NCBI GenBank assembly: GCA_937896295.1 | Contig: CALBME010000023.1 | Coordinates: forward strand, 1 to 11,918 | Direction of reading: 5' to 3' | From: an uncultured Micavibrio sp. | GTDB lineage: Bacteria; Pseudomonadota; Alphaproteobacteria; Micavibrionales; UBA1664 | DNA: 11,918 bases | In this document: piece by piece, positions 6,022-11,879 of the stretch | How the letters are laid out: every line of letters begins with the position of its first letter | Numbering within the stretch: position 1 is the stretch's first letter | Position numbers and translations under genes: made by a program | The notes under the pieces: generated by a model | What the model saw: only the letters and a program-made list of their open reading frames with translations | Told to the model about the DNA's origin: nothing | The model's database searches: none

Positions 6022-7848
6022 ATGTGCGGCATCGTCGGCATTCTCGGTGAAAAACAGGTTACCCCCCTTCTGATCGAAGGGTTGCGCCGTCTCGAATACC
6101 GCGGATATGATTCCGCCGGCATTGCGACGCTGACCAACGGCCATATCGAACGCCGCCGCGCGGAAGGCAAGCTGAACAATCTTGCCGACCTGCTCAAAAC
6201 CGAACCGCTTCAGGGAACCGTCGGCATCGGTCACACGCGCTGGGCTACACACGGTGTACCGTCCACGCGCAACGCCCACCCGCACGCCACGGATAAGGTC
6301 GCCGTCGTTCATAACGGCATCATTGAAAACTACCGTGAACTGAAAGAAGAACTGCAGACGCATCAGATCCGTTTCGAAACCGAAACCGACACCGAAATCG
6401 TCGCGCAGCTGATCACCTTCTACATGAATCAGGGCATGAAGCCGCAGGAAGCGACCGACAAGGCGCTCGACCGGCTTGAGGGCGCCTACGCGCTGGCCAT
6501 GATTTTTGCAGGCGAACACGACCTGATGATCGGCGCGCGCCAGGGCACGCCCCTGGCCGTAGGCTTTGGCGAGGGCGAGATGTTCCTGGCATCCGACTCT
6601 TACGCGCTGGCCCCGCTGACCAATAAAATCTGCTTCCTTGAAGACGGCGACCGCGTCGTCGTCACCCGCAAGGGCGCGCGCGTTTACGATCACTCGGGCG
6701 CAGATGTCCGCCGCCAGATCCGCGTGACGGCCCAGTCGGGCGCCACCACCGGCAAGGGCAATTACAAGCATTTCATGCTGAAGGAAATTTACGAACAGCC
6801 TACCGTCATCGGCGATACGCTGAATTCATTTATCTCTCCCAGCACCGGCAAGGTGTCGATGCCCGAAGACGTGCTGTCGCTGGCGCATGCGCCGCGCATC
6901 ACCATGGTCGCATGCGGCACCGCCTTCTATGCATGCCACGTCGCCAAATACTGGTTTGAACAGATTGCGCGTATTCCCGTTGAAATCGACATCGCCTCGG
7001 AATTCCGTTACCGCGAGGCGCCGATGCCCAAGGGCGGCGGCGTCATCGTCGTCAGCCAGTCGGGCGAAACCCTCGATACGCTGGAAGCCATGCGCTACTG
7101 CCGCCGTCAGGGGCAAAAGGTCCTGTCGATCGTCAACACGATCGAAAGCACGATCGAACGCGAATCCGACATGGTGCTGCACACGCTGGCAGGTCCCGAA
7201 ATCGGCGTGGCATCGACCAAGGCATTCACGACCCAGCTGACCACGCTGGCCTGTATTGCGGTGGCGCTGGGCGTCGCCCGCGGCTCAATCAACCACGATC
7301 AGGAACGCGAACTGACATCGGCCCTGCGCCATGCGCCGGCCCTGTGCGCGCGCATTCTGGGCGCCGATCAGGCCATCGAAAAAGTGGCCGGCGACATCGC
7401 GCAGGCACGGGACGTGCTTTATCTCGGCCGCGGGTCGCTTTATCCGCTCGCCCTCGAAGGCGCGCTGAAGCTCAAGGAAATTTCCTACATTCATGCCGAG
7501 GGCTACGCCGCCGGCGAAATGAAGCACGGACCCATCGCGTTGATCGACGACAGCGTGCCCATCGTCGTGCTGGCACCGTCCAACGATCCGCTGTTCGACA
7601 AGACCGCCAGCAACGTGCAGGAAACGGTCGCCCGCGGCGGTCAGGTGCTGATGATCACGGACGCCCGTGGCATGCACAAAATGCAGGACATCGTCCGCTG
7701 GCCTGTTGAGATGGAGGAAGTGCACACCTTCGTGGCGCCCATCCTGTATTCCATCCCGGCCCAGCTGCTGGCCTATCATGTGGCCATCGCCAAGGGTACG
7801 GATGTGGACCAACCGCGCAACCTGGCGAAATCGGTCACTGTGGAATAA
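6022..7848 (+). CDS. glmS: Glutamine-fructose-6-phosphate aminotransferase (isomerizing)
   Basis: GlmS converts fructose-6-phosphate and glutamine to glucosamine-6-phosphate and glutamate, the first committed step to UDP-GlcNAc; it acts in the cytoplasm. The 608-residue protein (E. coli 609) begins MCGIVGI, so after Met removal C2 is the Ntn-type glutaminase nucleophile. The glutaminase domain (to about 220) includes LEYRGYDSAG, HTRWATHG and HNGIIENY. Two SIS domains follow: ACGTAFYA near 296, SQSGET near 345 and STKAFTTQ near 398 in the first; EGYAAGEMKHGPIALID near 495-511 in the second. The C-terminus NLAKSVTVE is the conserved tail that closes the sugar site. AAGGCAGG at the end of the preceding gene serves as ribosome site. 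The 5' region leaves no room for a glmS ribozyme, so regulation is presumably through the operon. Confidence 0.97.
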   Translation: MCGIVGILGEKQVTPLLIEGLRRLEYRGYDSAGIATLTNGHIERRRAEGKLNNLADLLKTEPLQGTVGIGHTRWATHGVPSTRNAHPHATDKVAVVHNGIIENYRELKEELQTHQIRFETETDTEIVAQLITFYMNQGMKPQEATDKALDRLEGAYALAMIFAGEHDLMIGARQGTPLAVGFGEGEMFLASDSYALAPLTNKICFLEDGDRVVVTRKGARVYDHSGADVRRQIRVTAQSGATTGKGNYKHFMLKEIYEQPTVIGDTLNSFISPSTGKVSMPEDVLSLAHAPRITMVACGTAFYACHVAKYWFEQIARIPVEIDIASEFRYREAPMPKGGGVIVVSQSGETLDTLEAMRYCRRQGQKVLSIVNTIESTIERESDMVLHTLAGPEIGVASTKAFTTQLTTLACIAVALGVARGSINHDQERELTSALRHAPALCARILGADQAIEKVAGDIAQARDVLYLGRGSLYPLALEGALKLKEISYIHAEGYAAGEMKHGPIALIDDSVPIVVLAPSNDPLFDKTASNVQETVARGGQVLMITDARGMHKMQDIVRWPVEMEEVHTFVAPILYSIPAQLLAYHVAIAKGTDVDQPRNLAKSVTVE

Positions 7849-7854
7849 AACCAA

Positions 7855-7875
7855 CCGGGCATCGGGTATGCCCGG
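7855..7875 (+). terminator. Hairpin after glmS, weak terminator candidate
   Basis: A perfect 8-base-pair stem (CCGGGCAT at 7855-7862, ATGCCCGG at 7868-7875) with a 5-base loop starts 6 bases after the glmS stop. No T-run follows, so it may stabilise the 3' end or need a factor rather than act as an intrinsic terminator. Confidence 0.45.
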
Positions 7876-7946
7876 ATCGGTACAAAATTCCATAAACCGA
7901 GAGACCTAAGAATCGGCAGAAATCAGCCATTTTCAGGGGCTTAGCC

Positions 7947-7975
7947 AGGTTACTCCCCAATTCCCTACTTATAAT
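7947..7975 (+). promoter_or_regulatory. Possible promoter of the gene at 8040
   Basis: A perfect -10 hexamer TATAAT is at 7970-7975 in the 191-base gap after glmS. No good -35 exists at normal distance (AGGTTA at 7947-7952 is poor), so an activator may be needed. A small inverted repeat ATTG-TTG-CAAT (7976-7986) and a CCCC-ACTT-GGGG hairpin (7992-8003) follow around the expected start and in the leader. Only the -10 is persuasive. Confidence 0.35.
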
Positions 7976-8039
7976 ATTGTTGCAATTTGACCCCCACTTG
8001 GGGAAAACTCAAGGACAACAACAGACAGGGAAATAGTCC

Positions 8040-8516
8040 ATGGGAGAGCGCCAAGCGCCACCATTGGCCGCTTCAACTCCGGTGCAATCCACCGGAGCTG
8101 GTTTGGCCGCTTCGCAATGGCCCCCTCCGGGCTGGCCAATGTTTGCGTGTGTCACGCGCGATCAAGGCATGGCGTTCCGTACCGCCACCGACCGCGCCGA
8201 AGACGACTATCTCCAGTACCAGGTTTCCATGAACGCCGACGGCATATACGAGCTCGAGATCATCGCGGGCGCGATCGGCCGTGAAGGAACGCGCGTGACT
8301 CCGGCCATCGGCATCCGCTTTGCGGCCCGCGACGACTGGTTTGACGACAACCCGCAGCAGGCCGTCCTCGACATTCACGTACGCGGCCAGCGCCTGATCC
8401 CCGAACGCGGGGCGGTCTTGCGCGTCATTCTGGCGATGACATTCATGATCAGCCGCATCGACCGCGGCATCGCGCCCAGCCTCAAGCGCGTCCTGAAAAT
8501 GTATCGCCTGGCCTGA
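8040..8516 (+). CDS. Hypothetical protein
   Basis: I do not recognise this 158-residue protein. There is no signal peptide. The first 33 residues are Pro/Ala/Gly-rich with a duplicated LAAS and look unstructured. From about 34 onward it looks like a compact mixed alpha/beta domain: FACVTRDQGMAFR, then a beta-rich YELEIIAG and TRVTPAIGIRFAARDDWF, and a C-terminal helical part with hydrophobic VLRVILAMTFMI (127-138) that is too short and charge-flanked to be a confident membrane helix. The ATG at 8040 has an AGGGAAA ribosome site 7 bases upstream (8026-8032). An ATG at 8139 is an alternative that would exclude the repeat-rich N-terminus. It stands alone behind its own promoter and ends just before a strong terminator. 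Confidence 0.75.
   Translation: MGERQAPPLAASTPVQSTGAGLAASQWPPPGWPMFACVTRDQGMAFRTATDRAEDDYLQYQVSMNADGIYELEIIAGAIGREGTRVTPAIGIRFAARDDWFDDNPQQAVLDIHVRGQRLIPERGAVLRVILAMTFMISRIDRGIAPSLKRVLKMYRLA
8062..8141. repeat. Nested inverted and direct repeats at the 5' end of the gene at 8040
   Basis: Within 80 bases there are: a perfect hairpin CTCCGGTG (8077-8084) / CACCGGAG (8090-8097) with a 5-base loop; an outer inverted pair CATTGGCC (8062-8069) / GGCCAATG (8134-8141); an alternative partner CAATGG (8115-8120) for CCATTG (8061-8066); and a direct repeat TTGGCCGCTTC (8064-8074 and 8103-8113). Such density is unusual for coding sequence. It could be an inserted palindromic element or a structured mRNA region controlling translation. 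Confidence 0.6.
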
Positions 8517-8538
8517 GGCAGTCATATACGAGACAACA

Positions 8539-8565
8539 AAAAAGCCCGGTAAAACCGGGCTTTTT
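8539..8565. terminator. Strong bidirectional intrinsic terminator
   Basis: An 11-base-pair perfect stem, AAAAAGCCCGG (8539-8549) and CCGGGCTTTTT (8555-8565), encloses a TAAAA loop. It has a T-tract on both strands and lies between two convergent genes, 22 bases after one stop and 2 bases before the other, so it can end transcription from both sides. Confidence 0.92.
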
Positions 8566-8567
8566 GC

Positions 8568-8963
8568 TTATTCCTTTTCTTCGACTTCGATGTCTTCATC
8601 CAGATCGTCGAGGTCTTCGTCCTCGTCATCGTCATCGGTGTCCAGATCATCGAGGTCCAGATCGCCGCCTTCGGTATCTTCGCCCTCGTCTGACGTGTCG
8701 TTCTCGGCTTCTTCGACTTCTTCAAGGCTGACCGTGGTGCGGTCATCTTCTTCTTCGACCTCCGGCGTATCGTCTTCCACCTGCGACTTGGCCTTGGCTT
8801 CCTCGATGACGTTGCGGCCGCGGCGGGTGCGGATCTTCACAACGCCGGTGAATTCGGCTTTGCATTTCGGGCAGATGACCGGCGATTTGTTAAAATCGTA
8901 GAACTTGGTCTGGCATGATGCGCAGACACGTTTCAAACCACGATTGGGCAAAGGGACCTCCAT
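8568..8963 (-). CDS. TIGR02300 / FYDLN-acid family protein: zinc-ribbon with acidic tail
   Basis: This 131-residue protein has an N-terminal zinc ribbon and a very acidic tail. GLKRVCASCQTKFYDFN at 9-25 is the family hallmark (usually FYDLN; here Leu is Phe), and the four Cys (C14, C17, C31, C34) should bind one zinc. A basic patch RTRRGR follows at 45-50. From about 62 to the end almost every residue is Asp or Glu, with runs such as TDDDDEDEDLDDLDED. The family is typical of alphaproteobacteria and has no settled function; a nucleic-acid or RNA-polymerase partner role is only a guess. The frame is open to 9053, but the ATG at 8963 fits the usual short lead before GxKRxC. No strong ribosome site is visible. 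It ends against the bidirectional terminator. Confidence 0.88.
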   Translation of the reverse strand: MEVPLPNRGLKRVCASCQTKFYDFNKSPVICPKCKAEFTGVVKIRTRRGRNVIEEAKAKSQVEDDTPEVEEEDDRTTVSLEEVEEAENDTSDEGEDTEGGDLDLDDLDTDDDDEDEDLDDLDEDIEVEEKE

Positions 8964-9007
8964 TAAGACTGACTTGGAACGCTCCAATGCCACGGAAAAG
9001 CAGGGCA

Positions 9008-9013
9008 TGTCAA
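9008..9013 (-). promoter_or_regulatory. Perfect -35 hexamer upstream of the FYDLN-acid gene
   Basis: TTGACA reads on the minus strand from 9013 to 9008, 45 bases before the ATG at 8963. No good -10 is found at 16-18 bases (the nearest is TGGCAT at 15), so this is a possible but unconfirmed promoter. It is divergent from the promoter at 9047. Confidence 0.25.
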
Positions 9014-9046
9014 ACTGCAAATGGTTCCGGCCTGCCGCCAATAAAA

Positions 9047-9076
9047 TTGACAAAAAACATGCCTCGCCCCTATACC
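9047..9076 (+). promoter_or_regulatory. Strong sigma-70-like promoter abutting the start codon at 9084
   Basis: A perfect -35 TTGACA (9047-9052) is followed by TATACC (9071-9076; 18-base spacer, or 17 if CTATAC is taken). The ATG is only 7 bases after the -10, so the expected transcription start (about 9082-9084) is at or next to the start codon. There is no Shine-Dalgarno sequence. A leaderless mRNA is the simplest reading. Confidence 0.6.
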
Positions 9077-9083
9077 GTGCGTT

Positions 9084-9590
9084 ATGGAATTAGATGCTCA
9101 AGCGCTTCTCAAAAAAGACCTGCCCGCCCGGATCAAACATGGCTGGCTGAAGATGAATTTCGGCAGCGTCGCCCTGACCGAAGGCCGCCGCGGTATCACC
9201 GCCCGCCTGCCCCGCGCCTATCATGCGGTCGGCAACCCGCTGGACGACCTGCTTGCGGCGATGTTCCAGGCGGAAGCTCCCAGCTATCTCATACCGGTCC
9301 AGCTCACCGCGCCCACCGCCGCAGGCGCGATTTCACGCCTGTACGCGCATGTAGCCCGTTTTGGCTGCATGGAATACCTGCCCAAGGATGGCCAGGTCGA
9401 GGAACAGGTGATCGAGCGCAACCGCCCTTATTTCAGCGTGCATTTCCACGAGCGCCAGCACAGCCACAGCAACGCGCCCGATCTCATCGATTTCGGCTAT
9501 AATCAGGTATATGGCGGCGTTCTGGTAAGAAAAACCGGCCTGAACAGCGGCAGGCACTGCCATTACATCCCGGCCGAACTCAAGCTGTAA
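9084..9590 (+). CDS. Hypothetical protein with a His-rich segment
   Basis: I do not recognise this 168-residue protein. It has no signal peptide or membrane helix and looks like a compact alpha/beta cytoplasmic protein. A notable stretch HFHERQHSHS at 120-129 has four alternating histidines, with HCH at 158-160, so metal binding is possible. The segment around 30-65 (ALTEGRRGITARLPRAYH, then DDLLAAMFQAE) has an even hydrophobic pattern. ATG 9084 is chosen because it sits directly behind a near-consensus promoter; M24 at 9153 is the next option but would waste a well-behaved N-terminus. It lies between the divergent FYDLN-acid gene and the beta-oxidation operon, and nothing in the context shows its job. 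Confidence 0.75.
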   Translation: MELDAQALLKKDLPARIKHGWLKMNFGSVALTEGRRGITARLPRAYHAVGNPLDDLLAAMFQAEAPSYLIPVQLTAPTAAGAISRLYAHVARFGCMEYLPKDGQVEEQVIERNRPYFSVHFHERQHSHSNAPDLIDFGYNQVYGGVLVRKTGLNSGRHCHYIPAELKL

Positions 9591-9600
9591 ACGCCGCCGC

Positions 9601-9617
9601 CGGTGCTTGCGGCACCG
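9601..9617 (+). terminator. Small hairpin between the 9084 gene and the thiolase gene
   Basis: A stem CGGTGC (9601-9606) / GCACCG (9612-9617) with a 5-base loop lies 11 bases after the stop codon. Only three T follow after CATC, so it is a weak terminator at best. Part of it (GGCACC, 9611-9616) is also complementary to GGTGCC at 9653-9658, which allows an alternative fold. Confidence 0.3.
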
Positions 9618-9628
9618 CATCTTTGCGC

Positions 9629-9650
9629 AAGGTAACGAATAAGATACCTT
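9629..9650. promoter_or_regulatory. Inverted repeat upstream of the thiolase operon, possible operator
   Basis: AAGGTA (9629-9634) and TACCTT (9645-9650) form a perfect inverted repeat with a 10-base spacer, 40 bases before the thiolase ATG and just before a -10-like TATTAT (9659-9664) that lacks a good -35. The position suits a repressor site for fatty-acid control, but the sequence does not match an operator I can name. Confidence 0.35.
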
Positions 9651-9689
9651 TAGGTGCCTATTATTCAGGTCAACCTTCAGGGAATCCGC

Positions 9690-10817
9690 ATGACCCGCTC
9701 CGCCGTAATCTGCGCCTATAAACGCTCCCCCTTCACCTTCGCCTCCAAGGGCGCTCTGGCCCGTACCCGGCCCGACGACATGGCCGCGGCTGTGGTCAAA
9801 GCTCTGGTGGCCGAAAGCAAGGTGGACCCGAACGCGATCGAGGACCTGATCCTCGGCAACGCTTTCCCCGAAGGCGAACAGGGCTTTAACCTGGCCCGTA
9901 TCGTGGCCGTCCACGCGGGCCTGCCCATCACCGTGCCGGGCATCACCGTCAACCGCTGGTGCGGATCGTCCATGTCGGCCATTCATTTTGCCGCCGCCCA
10001 GATCATGGCCGGTGCTGGCGACGTTTTTGTCTGCGGCGGGGTCGAATCCATGACCCGCATTCCCATGGGCGGCTTTAACCCCATGCCGAACCCCAGACTG
10101 CGCGACACCTATCCTCAGATTTACATGGGCATGGGTGAAACCGCCGAAAACCTGTCCAAAAAATATGGCGTCGCCCGCACCGAACAGGAACAGTTCGCGC
10201 TCGAAAGCCAGAAGAAGGCCGGCGCAGCCCGCAGCAACGGCAACTTCAAGGATGAAATCGTGCCCATCGACGGCGTGACCGAAGACGGCTGCATCCGCGC
10301 GGACTCGACCGCCGAAGGTCTGGCCGGCCTTAAGCCCGCCTTTGATGCCGATGGCACCGTCACCGCCGGTACCGCATCGCCGCTGACCGACGGCGCGTCT
10401 GCCGTACTCGTTGCCTCGGAAGAATACGCAAAGGCCAACAAGCTGCCCATTCTGGCGCGTATCAGATCGTTCGCTGTCGCCGGTTGCGCAGCGGAAATCA
10501 TGGGCATCGGTCCCGTGCCTTCGTCGCAGAAGGCGCTTAAACGTGCCGGCCTGACCATCAAGGACATCGACCTGTTCGAACTGAACGAGGCTTTCGCAGC
10601 GCAGTCCATTCCGGTCATCCGCGATCTTGGCATCGATATGAACAGGCTCAACCTCGATGGCGGTGCCATCGCACTGGGTCACCCGCTCGGCGCGTCCGGC
10701 GCGCGCATCACGGGCAAGCTTGCCACCCTCTTGAAACGCGAGAAAAAGAAACTCGGTCTGGCCACAGCCTGCATCGGTGGCGGTCAGGGCGTTGCGATCG
10801 TACTGGAAGCTGTCTGA
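9690..10817 (+). CDS. fadA: Acetyl-CoA C-acyltransferase (3-ketoacyl-CoA thiolase), FadA type
   Basis: This thiolase cleaves 3-ketoacyl-CoA with CoA to acetyl-CoA and a shortened acyl-CoA, the last step of beta-oxidation. The 375-residue protein (E. coli FadA 387) shows all the catalytic elements: nucleophile C91 in NRWCGSSMSA, NEAFA at 299-303, H331 in GHPLG, and C361 in CIGGGQG. The segments EIMGIGPVPSSQKALKRAGL and NLDGGAIALGHPLGASGARI are close to FadA rather than to biosynthetic acetoacetyl-CoA thiolases. Start ATG 9690 has AGGGA 6 bases upstream. A 3-hydroxyacyl-CoA dehydrogenase lies two genes downstream, so it forms part of a beta-oxidation operon. A beta-ketoadipyl-CoA thiolase is the main alternative, less likely in this context. 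Confidence 0.9.
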   Translation: MTRSAVICAYKRSPFTFASKGALARTRPDDMAAAVVKALVAESKVDPNAIEDLILGNAFPEGEQGFNLARIVAVHAGLPITVPGITVNRWCGSSMSAIHFAAAQIMAGAGDVFVCGGVESMTRIPMGGFNPMPNPRLRDTYPQIYMGMGETAENLSKKYGVARTEQEQFALESQKKAGAARSNGNFKDEIVPIDGVTEDGCIRADSTAEGLAGLKPAFDADGTVTAGTASPLTDGASAVLVASEEYAKANKLPILARIRSFAVAGCAAEIMGIGPVPSSQKALKRAGLTIKDIDLFELNEAFAAQSIPVIRDLGIDMNRLNLDGGAIALGHPLGASGARITGKLATLLKREKKKLGLATACIGGGQGVAIVLEAV

Positions 10818-10824
10818 ACCGAAT

Positions 10825-11580
10825 ATGAAGTTCGTTCACAACCTGACCATCCGCCCGCTGGGTCCGCAGGACGCTGAAAACTTCCTGCGCCTGCATCACG
10901 CCGCCGTGCATGACACGGCCAGCGCCGATTACGCACCCGACGTGCTGGATGCGTGGTCGGGTCCCGTGAATGCCGAACGTATTGCCAAATTCCGCGAAAA
11001 CCCGGAAGACGAAGTGCGCATCGGCGCCTTTGACGGCGGCACGATGGCCGGCCTTGGCGTTCTCGCGCCGCAATCGGGCGAATTGCGCGCCTGCTACGTA
11101 CACCCTGATTACGGCCGCATGGGCGTGGGCCGACGCATCGTCGACGGGCTGGAACAGGTCGCCAGCGGCATGGGCATAGGCTCGCTCACACTCGACTCGT
11201 CCATCACCGCCGAAAAATTCTATGCCTCGCTCGGCTATGAAACGGTCTTACGCGGGTCGCACAAACTGGCCGATGGCAGCTTCATGCCGTCGATCAAAAT
11301 GCAGAAAATGCTGACCCCCGTTGATGACATCATCGCGCTGAAAGAAAAGAACAAGAAGATCGAGGCCGACAAGGCGTGGGAAACATCGACCACGCGCCGC
11401 GCCATCATCGCCGGCACAACGTATCTGATCGTCGCCATGTGGCTATCCATGATCGGTGTCGAACATTACATCCTGCACGCGCTTGTACCGGTTATCGCCT
11501 ACGGCGTGACCATTGCGGGCCTGCCGTTCATGAAGAAATACTGGCTGCAAAAAGTATACACCCGCAAGGCGCAGCCATGA
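10825..11580 (+). CDS. GNAT acetyltransferase fused to a two-helix membrane domain
   Basis: The first 160 or so of 251 residues are a GNAT N-acetyltransferase: beta strands around VRIGAFDGGTMAGLGVL, motif A with ACYVHPDYGRMGVGRRI (89-105, acetyl-CoA pyrophosphate loop GRMGVGR), and a C-terminal AEKFYASLGYE. The substrate is unknown. A charged helix (about 165-190, LKEKNKKIEADKAWETS) then leads to two membrane segments (about 192-211 and 216-235) and a basic end KKYWLQK. The DKAWETSxTRR plus two-helix module resembles small two-helix membrane proteins I recall from other bacteria, so this looks like a fusion that tethers the enzyme to the membrane. The ATG 7 bases after the thiolase stop is favoured; its ribosome site is weak (GGAAG), suggesting coupling. 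The stop overlaps a tiny ORF (ATGA). Confidence 0.85.
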   Translation: MKFVHNLTIRPLGPQDAENFLRLHHAAVHDTASADYAPDVLDAWSGPVNAERIAKFRENPEDEVRIGAFDGGTMAGLGVLAPQSGELRACYVHPDYGRMGVGRRIVDGLEQVASGMGIGSLTLDSSITAEKFYASLGYETVLRGSHKLADGSFMPSIKMQKMLTPVDDIIALKEKNKKIEADKAWETSTTRRAIIAGTTYLIVAMWLSMIGVEHYILHALVPVIAYGVTIAGLPFMKKYWLQKVYTRKAQP

Positions 11581-11645
11581 TCGCAATCAACGTTGATACC
11601 ACCCGGAATCTCTGGATTAAAAATACTCGCGCGAAGGAAGTGTAA
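11577..11645 (+). CDS. Possible 22-codon ORF between the GNAT and dehydrogenase genes
   Basis: An ATG overlapping the GNAT stop (ATGA) opens a 22-codon frame (starts MIAINVDTT, ends NTRAKEV) that stops 3 bases before the dehydrogenase ATG. Its last codons contain the GAAGGAAG ribosome site of the next gene. This geometry fits a coupling ORF that keeps ribosomes moving through the operon, but chance is possible and no similarity is known to me. Confidence 0.3.
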   Translation: MIAINVDTTRNLWIKNTRAKEV

Positions 11646-11648
11646 GTC

Positions 11649-11879
11649 ATGACCATCAAGAAAGTCGCTGTCATCGGTTCGGGCGTCATGGGGTCCGGCA
11701 TCGCCGCGCAGGTCGCCAATGCGGGCGTCCCCGTCATACTGTTTGACATCGTCCCGAAAGATGCGGGCGACGACCGCAGCAAGCTGGCCAAAGGCGCGAT
11801 TGAAAAGGCGCTGAAAACCGACCCTGCGCCCTTCATGCATCCGAAGAACGCAAAACTGATCCAGCCTGCCAATATGGAA
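11649..11879 (+). CDS. 3-hydroxyacyl-CoA dehydrogenase, N-terminal fragment (cut by contig end)
   Basis: The enzyme oxidises L-3-hydroxyacyl-CoA with NAD+ in beta-oxidation. The 77 visible residues are the Rossmann N-terminus: VAVIGSGVMGSGIAAQVANAG with the GxGxxG dinucleotide loop (10-15) and the acidic residue D33 at the end of strand two. The later ALKTDPAPFMHPKNAKLIQP segment is one I associate with the roughly 780-residue alphaproteobacterial enzymes that carry the dehydrogenase first and an enoyl-CoA hydratase domain afterwards, opposite to E. coli FadB. The hydratase part is not in the window, so that is inference. GAAGGAAG lies 7 bases before the ATG. The gene is truncated by adapter sequence: residues read past position 11879 are not real. 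Confidence 0.9.

Noticed and set aside
5838..6022. glmS ribozyme or riboswitch upstream of glmS
   Set aside because: Only 3 bases separate glmS from the preceding coding region, and the ribozyme is known from Gram-positive bacteria; no matching structure is seen.
5473..6771. A 432-codon open frame on the minus strand opposite glmU, the small secreted gene and glmS
   Set aside because: It crosses three real genes on the other strand, has no coherent domain, and is explained by codon bias of the genes it opposes.
7849..8039. tRNA or small RNA gene in the gap after glmS
   Set aside because: No cloverleaf or conserved T-loop is present; the gap is accounted for by the glmS hairpin, a -10 hexamer and a short leader.
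8571..8750. Tandem repeat in the acidic tail of the FYDLN-acid gene
   Set aside because: The repetitive look comes from runs of Asp and Glu codons typical of this family; there is no fixed unit length.
8964..9053. N-terminal extension of the FYDLN-acid protein (start at 9053)
   Set aside because: The family normally starts about 10 residues before the first Cys pair, and the extension would be encoded in the divergent promoter region containing the 9008-9013 hexamer.
9333..10682. A 449-codon open frame on the minus strand opposite the thiolase gene
   Set aside because: The thiolase has complete catalytic motifs on the plus strand; the antisense product is low-complexity and Gly/Val/Asp-rich.
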